From NCBI GenBank assembly GCA_964247745.1, contig CAXTVT010000004.1, positions 25,723-89,722 on the forward strand: a stretch of DNA of 64,000 bases. Reading direction: 5' to 3'. A model generated the notes under the pieces. The model was not told the DNA's origin. It did no database searches and saw only the letters and a program-made list of their open reading frames with translations. The position numbers and the translations under genes were made by a program. Shown piece after piece: positions 1 to 8,869 of this stretch. This stretch comes from RH-AL1 sp964247745 (lineage in GTDB: Bacteria > Pseudomonadota > Alphaproteobacteria > Rhizobiales > Beijerinckiaceae). How positions within the stretch are numbered: position 1 is the stretch's first letter; each line of letters begins with the position of its first letter.

Positions 1-425
1 CGACCTCGACGAGCCTGCGCGTCGTCGGCCGCATCGGCGCCGGCGCCGAGATCCTGCCGGAATACGAGCAGCTTCCGCCGGAGGGCCTCTACGATATCGA
101 TGTCGCGCTGCCGCTGTCGCCCGACACCATCGCCTTCGTCGTCGAAGGCGACAGCATGTGGCCGCGCTACAATGCGGGCGACATCGTGGTGTGCTCCGAC
201 GCCGAACACGACCCGGCGCTCATCACCGGGCGCGAGGCGGCGGTGCGCACCGCCGACGGCAAGCGCTTCCTCAAGACGATCCGCCGGGGATCGGCGCAGA
301 ACAGCTACGATCTCGAGAGCCACAACGCGCCGCCGATCCGTGGTGTGGCGATCGCCTGGGCGTCGCCGATCCTGATGATGCTGCCGAACCCGAAGCTGGC
401 CGGCGTCCGCAGCCTTCTTAGGTAA
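1..425 (+). CDS. S24/LexA-like peptidase domain protein, 3' part only
   Basis: Open in frame from the left edge, ending with TAA at 423-425; the N-terminus lies outside the window. The translation carries the S24 peptidase fold of LexA/CI-type repressors: a possible self-cleavage region (VGRIGAGAEI), the catalytic serine in VEGDSMWPRYNAGD and a downstream lysine in KRFLKTI. Such proteins normally have an N-terminal HTH DNA-binding domain and inactivate themselves by cleavage or act as phage-type repressors. The HTH is not visible here, so whether it is a regulator is inference. No operon partner is visible, because the next gene follows after 58 bases with its own ribosome binding site. Confidence 0.75.
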   Translation, partial: TSTSLRVVGRIGAGAEILPEYEQLPPEGLYDIDVALPLSPDTIAFVVEGDSMWPRYNAGDIVVCSDAEHDPALITGREAAVRTADGKRFLKTIRRGSAQNSYDLESHNAPPIRGVAIAWASPILMMLPNPKLAGVRSLLR

Positions 426-483
426 ATTGACCTTGAAATAGGCTTTAATACCTGTAGGTTTGTGGCCTTCCTCGGAGGCTTTC

Positions 484-795
484 ATGACCGCAGGCACGCC
501 TACCTTCGACCCCGATCGCGATCTCGGCGCCGCCGCGCGGCGGTGCGTCGCCCATACGATCAAGGCGCGTGCCCGACGCTACGGCCGCCAGCCGCAGGCG
601 CTCGACGCGCTGTTCCCCGGGCTGGGCCACGCGCCACCCGACACGCTGGTCGCCATCGCCACGCACCTCTTCGAGCGTGAGGCCGGTTCGCCGCGCCGCT
701 GGTTCGGCTTCGGCGGCGAGGTGACCCTGATCAACGTGCGCGCCGCCCTGCTGCTGGGCCGCGCCTTGCGGCGCGCCGGGCGGGTCACGACATGA
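484..795 (+). CDS. Hypothetical protein, 103 aa
   Basis: Start ATG at 484 is chosen over an in-frame ATG at 460 because GGAGG lies six bases upstream of 484. The product is a small basic soluble protein rich in Arg and Ala, with no signal peptide or transmembrane segment. It contains a conserved-looking stretch (RRWFGFGGEVTLINVRAAL) near the C-terminus. I do not recognise a family. It lies between the S24 gene and egtB with no overlap to either, so context gives no role. Confidence 0.5.
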   Translation: MTAGTPTFDPDRDLGAAARRCVAHTIKARARRYGRQPQALDALFPGLGHAPPDTLVAIATHLFEREAGSPRRWFGFGGEVTLINVRAALLLGRALRRAGRVTT

Positions 796-895
796 TCGTT
801 CCGCGCGTGGCGCCATCCGGAGAACGGCACCTTCGTTCGCCGGAACCAACGCGAACACTTTCTGTTCTGCGGCGATCCTTCGGGAGAGGATGTTC

Positions 896-2167
896 ATGAC
901 AGCTGGCCTTCGCCCCTGGAACGAGGACGCGGCGCATCTCGGCACCCTGCCGGCGCGATTGCGCGCCACGCGTCGCCATTCGCTCGATCTCGCCGCGCCG
1001 CTGTCGCCCGAGGATCAGGTCGTCCAGGCCAGCGACGATGCCAGCCCCACCAAGTGGCACCTCGCCCACGTCACCTGGTTCTTCGAGACGTTCCTGCTGA
1101 AGGCCTACCTGCCGTCCTACCGGCTCTTCGACGACCGCTTTCCCTACTGCTTCAACTCCTATTACGAGGCCGAGGGCGCCCGCCATCCGCGCGGCGCGCG
1201 CGGGCTGCTGACGCGACCGCGCCACGACGAAGTGATGGCTTACCGAGCCCACGTCGATGCCGGCCTCGACGCGCTGCTCGCCGACGAGGACGCGATGGGC
1301 GACCCGCAGGTGGCCGAGCTGGTCGAGATCGGCATCCATCACGAGCAGCAGCACCAGGAGCTGCTGCTGACCGACATCCTCAGCCTGTTCGCCAGCCAGC
1401 CGCTGTTGCCGGCCTATGCCGCGGCGCCCGCACGGGACGACGCCGCCCCGCCGCAGCTGACCTTCACCGCCTATGACGGCGGCATCCACGAGGTCGGGCA
1501 CGGCGGGGAGGGCTTCTCCTTCGACAACGAGGGGCCGCGCCACCGCGCGCTGCTGCAGCCGTTCGCGCTGGCCGACCGGCTCGTGACCAACGGCGAGTGG
1601 CTCGCCTTCATGCGCGACGGCGGCTATCGCGACGCCGCATTGTGGCTGGCCGACGGCTGGAGCACGGTGAAGGCGCAGGGCTGGGACGCGCCGCTGTATT
1701 GGGAGCAGCGCGACGGCCGTTGGCGGCAGATGAGCCTGCACGGGTCGAACGCGCTCGACCTCGGCGCTCCGGTCGACCACGTCAGCTTCTACGAGGCGGA
1801 TGCCTATGCGCGTTGGGCTGGGCACCGCCTGCCGACGGAGTTCGAGTGGGAGCACGCCGCGATCGTCGACGCCGACCCGACCGAGCGTCCGCGGAGGCTG
1901 GCGCCGGAGGCGGCGCAGCCGGGCGACCGCCAGATGTTCGGCGATGTCTGGCAATGGACGCAATCGGCCTACCTGCCGTATCCCGGCTACAAGGCCGCGC
2001 CCGGCGCGCTCGGCGAGTACAACGGCAAGTTCATGTGCTCGCAGCAGGTGCTGCGCGGCTCCTCCTGCGCCACGGCGCCCGGCCATGCGCGGGCGACCTA
2101 TCGCAACTTCTTCTATCCCCATCAGCGCTGGCAGTTCACCGGCCTGCGTCTCGCCAGCGACCGGTAG
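896..2167 (+). CDS. egtB: Ergothioneine biosynthesis sulfoxide synthase EgtB
   Basis: EgtB is a non-haem iron enzyme that couples trimethylhistidine (hercynine) to a thiol, gamma-glutamylcysteine or cysteine, forming the sulfoxide precursor of ergothioneine. The 423-aa product has an N-terminal DinB-like domain with the iron-ligand motif HX3HXE (HEQQHQE) and an early His region (KWHLAHVTWFFE). A C-terminal formylglycine-generating-enzyme-like domain follows (RLPTEFEWEHA, GDVWQWT, LRGSS, RNFF). ATG 896 is preferred over ATG 890 because the GGGAGAGG at 882-889 would abut 890. The egtD start follows only four bases downstream, so the two genes form an operon. Later pathway enzymes (egtC, egtE) are not in the window. 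Confidence 0.93.
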   Translation: MTAGLRPWNEDAAHLGTLPARLRATRRHSLDLAAPLSPEDQVVQASDDASPTKWHLAHVTWFFETFLLKAYLPSYRLFDDRFPYCFNSYYEAEGARHPRGARGLLTRPRHDEVMAYRAHVDAGLDALLADEDAMGDPQVAELVEIGIHHEQQHQELLLTDILSLFASQPLLPAYAAAPARDDAAPPQLTFTAYDGGIHEVGHGGEGFSFDNEGPRHRALLQPFALADRLVTNGEWLAFMRDGGYRDAALWLADGWSTVKAQGWDAPLYWEQRDGRWRQMSLHGSNALDLGAPVDHVSFYEADAYARWAGHRLPTEFEWEHAAIVDADPTERPRRLAPEAAQPGDRQMFGDVWQWTQSAYLPYPGYKAAPGALGEYNGKFMCSQQVLRGSSCATAPGHARATYRNFFYPHQRWQFTGLRLASDR

Positions 2168-2171
2168 CATC

Positions 2172-3128
2172 ATGACCCACACGAACCTCGAGGAGGACGC
2201 GGCCGCCTCCGGTTTCGCCGCGGACGCCCTGAGCGGGCTCGGCGCGCCGCAGAAGACGCTGCCTTGCCAATATCTCTACGACGCGCGCGGCAGCGAGCTG
2301 TTCGAGGCGATCACCGACGTGCCGGAATATTACCCGACGCGTACCGAGATCGGCATCCTCGAGGCCAGCGTCGTCGATATCGTCGCCGAGACGCCGCCGG
2401 GCTCGGTGCTCGTCGAGTTCGGCTCGGGCTCGTCGCGCAAGACCGAGATCCTGCTCGGTGCGTTCGACAAGCTCGCCGCCTACGTGCCGATCGACGTGTC
2501 GGCGAGCGCGCTGGCCGAGGCCCGCGACCGGCTGGCCGCGCGCTTTCCCCGCCTGCGGGTCGAGCCGATCGTCGGCGACTTCCGCGACCCGCTGCTGCTG
2601 CCGCCGGATCTCGCGGCACGCCCGCGCATGGGCTTCTTTCCCGGCTCGACGATCGGCAATTTCCGCCCGAGCGAGGCCGCGGCGCTGTTGCGCGGGATGG
2701 CCGACGCGCTCGGCACGGGCGGCCGCCTGATCATCGGCGTCGACCTCCGCAAGGCCACGGCCCGGTTGCTGCCGGCCTACGACGATGCCGCCGGCGTGAC
2801 CGCCGCCTTCAACAAGAACCTGCTGGAGCGCGCCAATCGCGAGCTCGGCGCCGACTTCGACCTCGACGGCTTCCGTCACGAGGCCCGCTTCAACACGCTC
2901 GAGAGCCGCGTCGAGATGCATCTGGTGAGCGAGCGCGCCCAGATTGTCCGTCTGCTTGGTCGCAGCTTCGCCTTCCGGCCGGGCGAGTCGATCCACACCG
3001 AGAACTCGCACAAGTACACGGTGGAGGCGTTCCAGGCACTGGCGCGTGAGGCTGGCTGGGCGCCACGCCGCGTGTGGACGGATGCCGACGGCCTGTTCAG
3101 CGTGCATGAAATCGTGGTGGCGGAGTAA
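2172..3128 (+). CDS. egtD: L-histidine N-alpha-methyltransferase EgtD
   Basis: EgtD trimethylates the alpha-amino group of histidine with SAM to give hercynine, the first step of ergothioneine synthesis. The 318-aa product matches the family's usual length of about 320. Recognisable signatures are the N-terminal QYLYDARGSELFEAI and PEYYPTRTE stretches, the SAM-binding VEFGSGSSRKT (around residues 78-88) and FFPGSTIGNF. Start ATG 2172 lies four bases after the egtB stop and fits the family N-terminus. The egtB-egtD order is common in proteobacteria. No terminator-like hairpin was noted in the short gap before the convergent small gene. Confidence 0.95.
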   Translation: MTHTNLEEDAAASGFAADALSGLGAPQKTLPCQYLYDARGSELFEAITDVPEYYPTRTEIGILEASVVDIVAETPPGSVLVEFGSGSSRKTEILLGAFDKLAAYVPIDVSASALAEARDRLAARFPRLRVEPIVGDFRDPLLLPPDLAARPRMGFFPGSTIGNFRPSEAAALLRGMADALGTGGRLIIGVDLRKATARLLPAYDDAAGVTAAFNKNLLERANRELGADFDLDGFRHEARFNTLESRVEMHLVSERAQIVRLLGRSFAFRPGESIHTENSHKYTVEAFQALAREAGWAPRRVWTDADGLFSVHEIVVAE

Positions 3129-3151
3129 CCAGCGTCTGGCGCGTGTTGGCG

Positions 3152-3451
3152 CTAATCGTAGCGCCGCACTTGCGGCGGTGTGCCCGTAGCATCAGTCGAG
3201 CAGACGACGCCCGTGACACGGCGCCCCGTCACCGTCGCTTCGAACGGCGTCGTGAAACGATAACGTTTTTGATCGCATCCGGCGAAGATGCTGAAGAATC
3301 CGGGTCGGTTCGCGACGACGATGTTCGTGTAGCCGTCGTCCGCTAAAACGCGACGCGCCACGTTGCGATCCGGATCTGCGTGTCCGGCAAGATATGCCGC
3401 GGCAACGGTAAGACACGCCGCCGTCGCCGAACCGAGCATGACCTTTTTCAC
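3152..3451 (-). CDS. Small exported hypothetical protein, 99 aa
   Basis: Read from a GTG start at 3451, chosen because GGGAGGG lies about seven bases upstream on the minus strand; an internal ATG four codons later is less well placed. The first 25 residues (MKKVMLGSATAACLTVAAAYLAGHA) look like a Sec signal peptide. The mature part contains two cysteines and a TPFEATVTGRRVTGVVCS segment, suggesting a small disulfide-bonded periplasmic protein. I do not recognise a named family. It is convergent with egtD and stands alone. Confidence 0.6.
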   Translation of the reverse strand: MKKVMLGSATAACLTVAAAYLAGHADPDRNVARRVLADDGYTNIVVANRPGFFSIFAGCDQKRYRFTTPFEATVTGRRVTGVVCSTDATGTPPQVRRYD

Positions 3452-3635
3452 GGCGAACCCTCCCGCGCCTCGTTGACTGGCCTAGTATCGGCTTTCGCGA
3501 GCAGGGCCCTCCCGGTGCAACAGCCTTCCTCTTTCTGTCGGATAAACCGCATTCTGCCGAACGACCGCTTGCCCGCAATCGGTCGGCTTGCTTGAAGCAA
3601 CGCTCGCCTAGGTGGCAGCGGGAACAGACGGTACG

Positions 3636-5360
<1,725 letters not shown>

Positions 5361-5626
5361 GGAGCGACCGAACAAAGGCGCGCCGCGCCATCAGCGCGGT
5401 TCTCGGCGTATCCGGCTTTCGGAAGGACTGACAGCGTTGTCAAATCGCGGACGCTGGCAGGCGCAAGGAGCGAACGTTCAGGAATCTCGGCCTTGGAACC
5501 AACCTGTCGCCTTGACGGCAAACGAGGGGCGGGTTTTGTTGGACCAGCTACAAGCCGACCTGAGTGCGGCGATGCGAAGGGACGACGCGTCGATCTGGAG
5601 GTGCATGCCGGAAGCGCGTTCGTGCC

Positions 5627-6088
5627 ATGAGCAACGTCGCTTTTCCTTACAGTCGCTTCGCCGAAGACACGCGCGCTTACCGGAAATCGCGAGAATTCTG
5701 GAGCCAAGCCTTTTCGGAAAGCCTCGGTTCGTCACGCGCCGATCAATGGCTGGATTGGATCGACGATATTTTCCAAGATGGAAATCCGATCTTCAGCAAA
5801 ATCAACCGTTCTCTCGGCCGAGGCATTCTAGTGCAACAGACGCCGGTCGGGCGCGATCGCTATTGGTTTAAATGCTGGATTTCACATGCGGAGGAAAACG
5901 ATCACGTCGTGCCGTACCTCTTCGTCGAGACATTCATTGCCGGGGAAACCAAGACGTATTTCGACGAGCTGATCAAGGCGTGGTGTGTCGACGGGTTCGG
6001 CGAAGACGACATGGCAAACCTCACGGAGAAAACCCGTCTGACGGCGAGCGAGCGGTTCGACGGTATCGATTTCGCCACACCGGCGTGA
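5627..6088 (+). CDS. Hypothetical protein, 153 aa, AT-richer than neighbours
   Basis: The frame is open from 5564 but the likely start is ATG 5627, because the upstream residues are Arg-rich and overlap another frame. The protein is soluble and rich in aromatic and acidic residues (SREFWSQAFSESLG, WLDWIDDIFQDGNP, RYWFKCWISHAEENDHVVPY), with no signal peptide. I do not recognise a family. The coding sequence is visibly less GC-rich than the flanking genes and its codons are less biased, which suggests recent acquisition. No partner gene is evident. Confidence 0.55.
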   Translation: MSNVAFPYSRFAEDTRAYRKSREFWSQAFSESLGSSRADQWLDWIDDIFQDGNPIFSKINRSLGRGILVQQTPVGRDRYWFKCWISHAEENDHVVPYLFVETFIAGETKTYFDELIKAWCVDGFGEDDMANLTEKTRLTASERFDGIDFATPA

Positions 6089-6164
6089 GCCGATCCATCG
6101 AGGTGGTTTCCAACCTCCGTTCGCAGCATTCCATTAGTACCTCGAGGGCCTTCGCAATAATTCC

Positions 6165-6440
6165 ATGATGATGTTCCACTGGCTCTTCGCCGACCGCCGC
6201 AACGGGCGTATCGTGATCGGGCAATCGCCCAATTGGCTGATGCTCGTGTTCCTCGCCGCCACCGCCTCGCGGCTGGTCGAGGCCCGACGCGGGCCGGCCG
6301 GCGGGGCGATCCGCCTCGTGCAGGCCGGCAGCCTCGGCCTCTGGGCGCTCGACGAGGCGTTGCGAGGCGTCAATCCGGCCCGCCGCATCGGCGGCGCGGC
6401 GCTGGTCGCCGCCGTGCCGTTCCGCCGGATGCTGAAGTGA
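6165..6440 (+). CDS. Small conserved-looking membrane-associated protein, 91 aa
   Basis: Begins at a run of three ATG codons (6165, 6168, 6171), of which any could be used; no clear ribosome binding site separates them. The product has one hydrophobic helix (NWLMLVFLAATASRLVEA) and a second, weaker Ala-rich segment. Its stop codon overlaps the GTG start of the next gene in a GTGA arrangement, indicating translational coupling. The function is unknown. Confidence 0.5.
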   Translation: MMMFHWLFADRRNGRIVIGQSPNWLMLVFLAATASRLVEARRGPAGGAIRLVQAGSLGLWALDEALRGVNPARRIGGAALVAAVPFRRMLK

Positions 6441-7030
6441 CCGGCGTCGCGCTGCAGCACGGCTGCCGCATCACCCACGGCCGCGGAGCCGCCGTGAAGA
6501 CGCCGTTCCCCGACATGCCGCTGACCATGCACGAGCTCTCGGCCGGCGGCGGTACCGCGTTCTCCGGTCAATACGGCTTCATCCCGTTCACCACCGCGAT
6601 CCGCCTGCCGCGTCACGTCCACATCGGTGCGCCGGATGCCGCCGGCACGCGCCGGCTGCTCGCCGAGCGTATCCTGGTCCTGAACGGCTGCGGCCTGGCC
6701 GAGCTGGCCGGCGCGCTGCATGTCGTGGCCCCGGGCTCGCTGGTCGACATTGGCCCCGGCGTCCCGCACACCTGGACCGCCTGCCCGCCGGGCGTGCGCC
6801 TGCCCGACGGCAGCCGGTCCGACGGCACGTTTCTCATGGTCTACGACTACGAGGCGCCGACGGGTTTCTTCCCGACGGCATCGACGGTGCCGTTGGCCGA
6901 CGCGGCCGCCTACGAGGGCTACGACGGGCAGGACTACGAGCCGATCCGGATCCCGTCCATCACCGCGGACGAGTTGGCCGCGCGGGCGACGCTGGTCTGG
7001 GACGATCGGGTCGTGAAGCCCGAGACCTGA
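6437..7030 (+). CDS. Cupin-like beta-barrel protein, 197 aa
   Basis: GTG start at 6437 overlaps the preceding stop. The protein has the alternating hydrophobic pattern of a cupin and two motif-like regions: TTAIRLPRHVHIG, which supplies candidate metal-binding His residues, and VVAPGSLVDIGPGVPHTWTACP, whose PGVPHTW resembles the second cupin motif. Metal binding is plausible but only one canonical His is clear in each motif. The substrate is unknown. Coupling to the small membrane gene suggests co-translation rather than a shared pathway. Confidence 0.6.
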   Translation: MTGVALQHGCRITHGRGAAVKTPFPDMPLTMHELSAGGGTAFSGQYGFIPFTTAIRLPRHVHIGAPDAAGTRRLLAERILVLNGCGLAELAGALHVVAPGSLVDIGPGVPHTWTACPPGVRLPDGSRSDGTFLMVYDYEAPTGFFPTASTVPLADAAAYEGYDGQDYEPIRIPSITADELAARATLVWDDRVVKPET

Positions 7031-7055
7031 CCCCGGGTCGGCCGCCCCGGCGCGC

Positions 7056-7583
7056 CTACTTCACCGTGGCGGCCGCCGCCTTGCAGATCGTGGCATCCTG
7101 ATCGCCGGAGCCGCCGGAGCAGCCGAGCGCGCCGATCAGCTTGCCGTCGGCCACCAGCGGCACGCCGCCGGGCGAGGCGACGAGGCCCGGATCGAGCGAC
7201 GTGACGTAGGGGTGACCGGTGTCGGCGGCGTTGTAGAACACCCGGGTCTCGCGGCGAAAGCGGGCCGAGGTGCGCGCCTTGTTCTGCGCGATGGTGGTCG
7301 AGGCGAGCATCGCGCCGTCCATCCGGGCGAAGGCGACGAGGTCGCCATGGGTGTCGACGACCGCGATCACCAACGGCCAACTTCGTTTGTTGGCCTCGCC
7401 GAGGGCGGCGTCGACGAGCGCGCGTGCCCGATCCAGGCCGATCGGAGCGCCGTAGGGAATCGCGAACGGCACCTTCTCCGGCGTGCCGCCCGCCGGCGGT
7501 GTCGCGGCCGGTTGCTCCGCCGCGGCGGGCAGGACGGTTGCGGCCGCCAGAACGAAGGCGGTGGCGAGGATGGGCAGGCGCAT
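7056..7583 (-). CDS. Exported GlcG/HbpS-family protein
   Basis: The start is placed at ATG 7583, giving 175 aa with a clear signal peptide (MRLPILATAFVLAAATVLPAAAE); an upstream in-frame ATG at 7679 would place 32 extra residues before it. The mature part is a GlcG/HbpS (DUF336) domain: LDRARALVDAALGEA, VIAVVDTHGDLVAFARMDGA, SLDPGLVASPGGVPLV and IGALGCSGGSGDQDATIC. Some family members bind haem or cobalamin-like cofactors and others sit in glycolate or lactate operons. Which applies here is unknown. It is transcribed divergently from the NUDIX gene. Confidence 0.8.
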   Translation of the reverse strand: MRLPILATAFVLAAATVLPAAAEQPAATPPAGGTPEKVPFAIPYGAPIGLDRARALVDAALGEANKRSWPLVIAVVDTHGDLVAFARMDGAMLASTTIAQNKARTSARFRRETRVFYNAADTGHPYVTSLDPGLVASPGGVPLVADGKLIGALGCSGGSGDQDATICKAAAATVK

Positions 7584-7677
7584 CGGCGACGCTCCGGGAA
7601 GGTGACACGCCGCGCGCCATACGCCATGGGGGACCGGGTCCGCCACCTGCCCGAACGTCAGGCCCCAAGGAGCGTCC

Positions 7678-8250
7678 ATGCCCCCGTCCTCGGCCGCCCT
7701 GCCGCTTCGCGTGATTTATGAGGGCTGGACCACCTTCGGCGTCGCCACCGTGACCCAGCCCGATGGCACCGCGGTGAACCGCTGCGTGGAGCATCATGGC
7801 GCGGCGGCGGTGGTGCTGCCCTACGATCCCGTGCGGCGCACGGCGCTGCTGGTGCGCCAGGTCCGCGTCGGCCCGGCCTGGTGGGGCGGCGACGGCCAAC
7901 TCGACGAGGCGCCGGCCGGCGGCCTCGACGGCGGCGCGCCGGACGAGACGGCGCGGCGCGAGGCGCTGGAGGAGGCCGGCGTGCGGCTCGGCGCCTTGGA
8001 ACCGGTCGGCGCGCTCTACCCCATGCCGAGCGTCTCGACCGAGCGGCTGCATCTCTTCCTCGCGGCCTATGCGGCCGGCGACCGCATCGCCGAGGGCGGC
8101 GGCCTTGCCGAGGAGGACGAGCAGGTCGCCGTGCTCGAGGTCGCCCTGGCCGAACTCGTCGCCGCCGCGGCCGCCGGCAGCCTCTCCGACATGAAGACGA
8201 TCGTGCTGTTGCAGGCCCTCCAGCTGCGCCGGCCGGAGCTTTTCGCCTGA
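7678..8250 (+). CDS. NUDIX hydrolase, ADP-ribose pyrophosphatase-like
   Basis: Start ATG 7678 is preceded by AAGGAG. The 190-aa protein resembles the ADP-sugar pyrophosphatase group, which hydrolyses nucleoside-diphosphate sugars to NMP and sugar phosphate. The Nudix region reads DEAPAGGLDGGAPDETARR followed by EALEEAGV, so the REXXEEXG core that coordinates metal is intact. The first Glu of the canonical box is absent and the loop appears one residue shorter than in typical members. A downstream YPMPSVSTERLHLFLAAY matches the substrate loop of the family. The exact substrate cannot be assigned. Confidence 0.85.
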   Translation: MPPSSAALPLRVIYEGWTTFGVATVTQPDGTAVNRCVEHHGAAAVVLPYDPVRRTALLVRQVRVGPAWWGGDGQLDEAPAGGLDGGAPDETARREALEEAGVRLGALEPVGALYPMPSVSTERLHLFLAAYAAGDRIAEGGGLAEEDEQVAVLEVALAELVAAAAAGSLSDMKTIVLLQALQLRRPELFA

Positions 8251-8286
8251 GCCGTTGAAGCCGACATTCGGGCGAGGAGACGCGCC

Positions 8287-8679
8287 ATGGAGATCAGGCG
8301 GGCGGGCACGCAGTCCTCGGCCAAGGGGCCTGCGGATTGGTTCACCCGCACGGTGCGCATCGATCCGCTGTTCGGGCCCGATCCGGCCCGCGTCGGCGGT
8401 GCCTTGGTGACCTTCGAGCCGGGCGCGCGCACGGCGTGGCACACCCACCCGCTCGGTCAGACCCTCGTGGTCACGGCCGGCTGCGGTCTGGCTCAGCGCG
8501 AGGGCCATCGCGTGGAGACGATCCGTCCCGGCGACGTGGTCTGGTTCCCGCCGGGCGAGAAGCACTGGCACGGCGCCGCACCGACCACGGCGATGAGCCA
8601 TATCGCGGTGCAGGAGAAGCAGGACGGCGAGGTGGTCGTTTGGATGGAGCACGTCAGCGAGGCGCAGTACGCAGGCTAG
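8287..8679 (+). CDS. Single-domain cupin of the bacterial hydroxynitrile-lyase type
   Basis: The 130-aa protein has both cupin motifs: WHTHPLGQTLVV with two metal-binding His residues, and PPGEKHWHGAAP. The whole sequence strongly resembles the Mn-dependent cupin hydroxynitrile lyases described from Granulicella and related bacteria (GPADWFTRTVRIDPLF, FEPGARTAWHTHPLG, MSHIAVQE). Many close relatives have no proven lyase role, so the activity is inferred from similarity. GAGGAG lies just upstream of ATG 8287. It is separated from the NUDIX gene by 36 bases and may share its transcript. Confidence 0.82.
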   Translation: MEIRRAGTQSSAKGPADWFTRTVRIDPLFGPDPARVGGALVTFEPGARTAWHTHPLGQTLVVTAGCGLAQREGHRVETIRPGDVVWFPPGEKHWHGAAPTTAMSHIAVQEKQDGEVVVWMEHVSEAQYAG

Positions 8680-8738
8680 CGAGCACACCGCCATCCGCCG
8701 GCTTGCGAAACATCGCGCGCTGGTCTCTTGTGCGCGAC

Positions 8739-8835
8739 GGAGGAGATGCGTTCCCCGGTGGGGCGTCCGGACTTCAAATCCGGGAGGGGCCGCCAGGCGG
8801 TCTTTGGTGGGTTCGACTCCCACTCTCTTCCGCCA
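8739..8835 (+). tRNA. selC: tRNA-Sec (anticodon TCA)
   Basis: A 97-nt gene folds as a selenocysteine tRNA. The eight-base-pair acceptor arm pairs 8739-8746 with 8824-8831 (one G-U pair), followed by discriminator G and encoded CCA at 8833-8835. The six-base-pair anticodon stem surrounds TCA at 8774-8776. A long variable arm (GGGGCCGCC...GGCGGTC region) and a TTCGACTCC T-loop follow. The 13-bp acceptor-plus-T helix is the hallmark of tRNA-Sec. It reads UGA and works with SelA and SelB. It lies 34 bases upstream of selA. Confidence 0.95.
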
Positions 8836-8869
8836 GGCTGCCGCCGCCGGGGGGTCGAAAAAGGTTGGC

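Noticed and set aside
5437..5871. Open frame of 144 codons overlapping the AT-richer gene
   Set aside because: It is out of frame with the better-supported 5627 gene, has no ribosome binding site and shows no recognisable domain.
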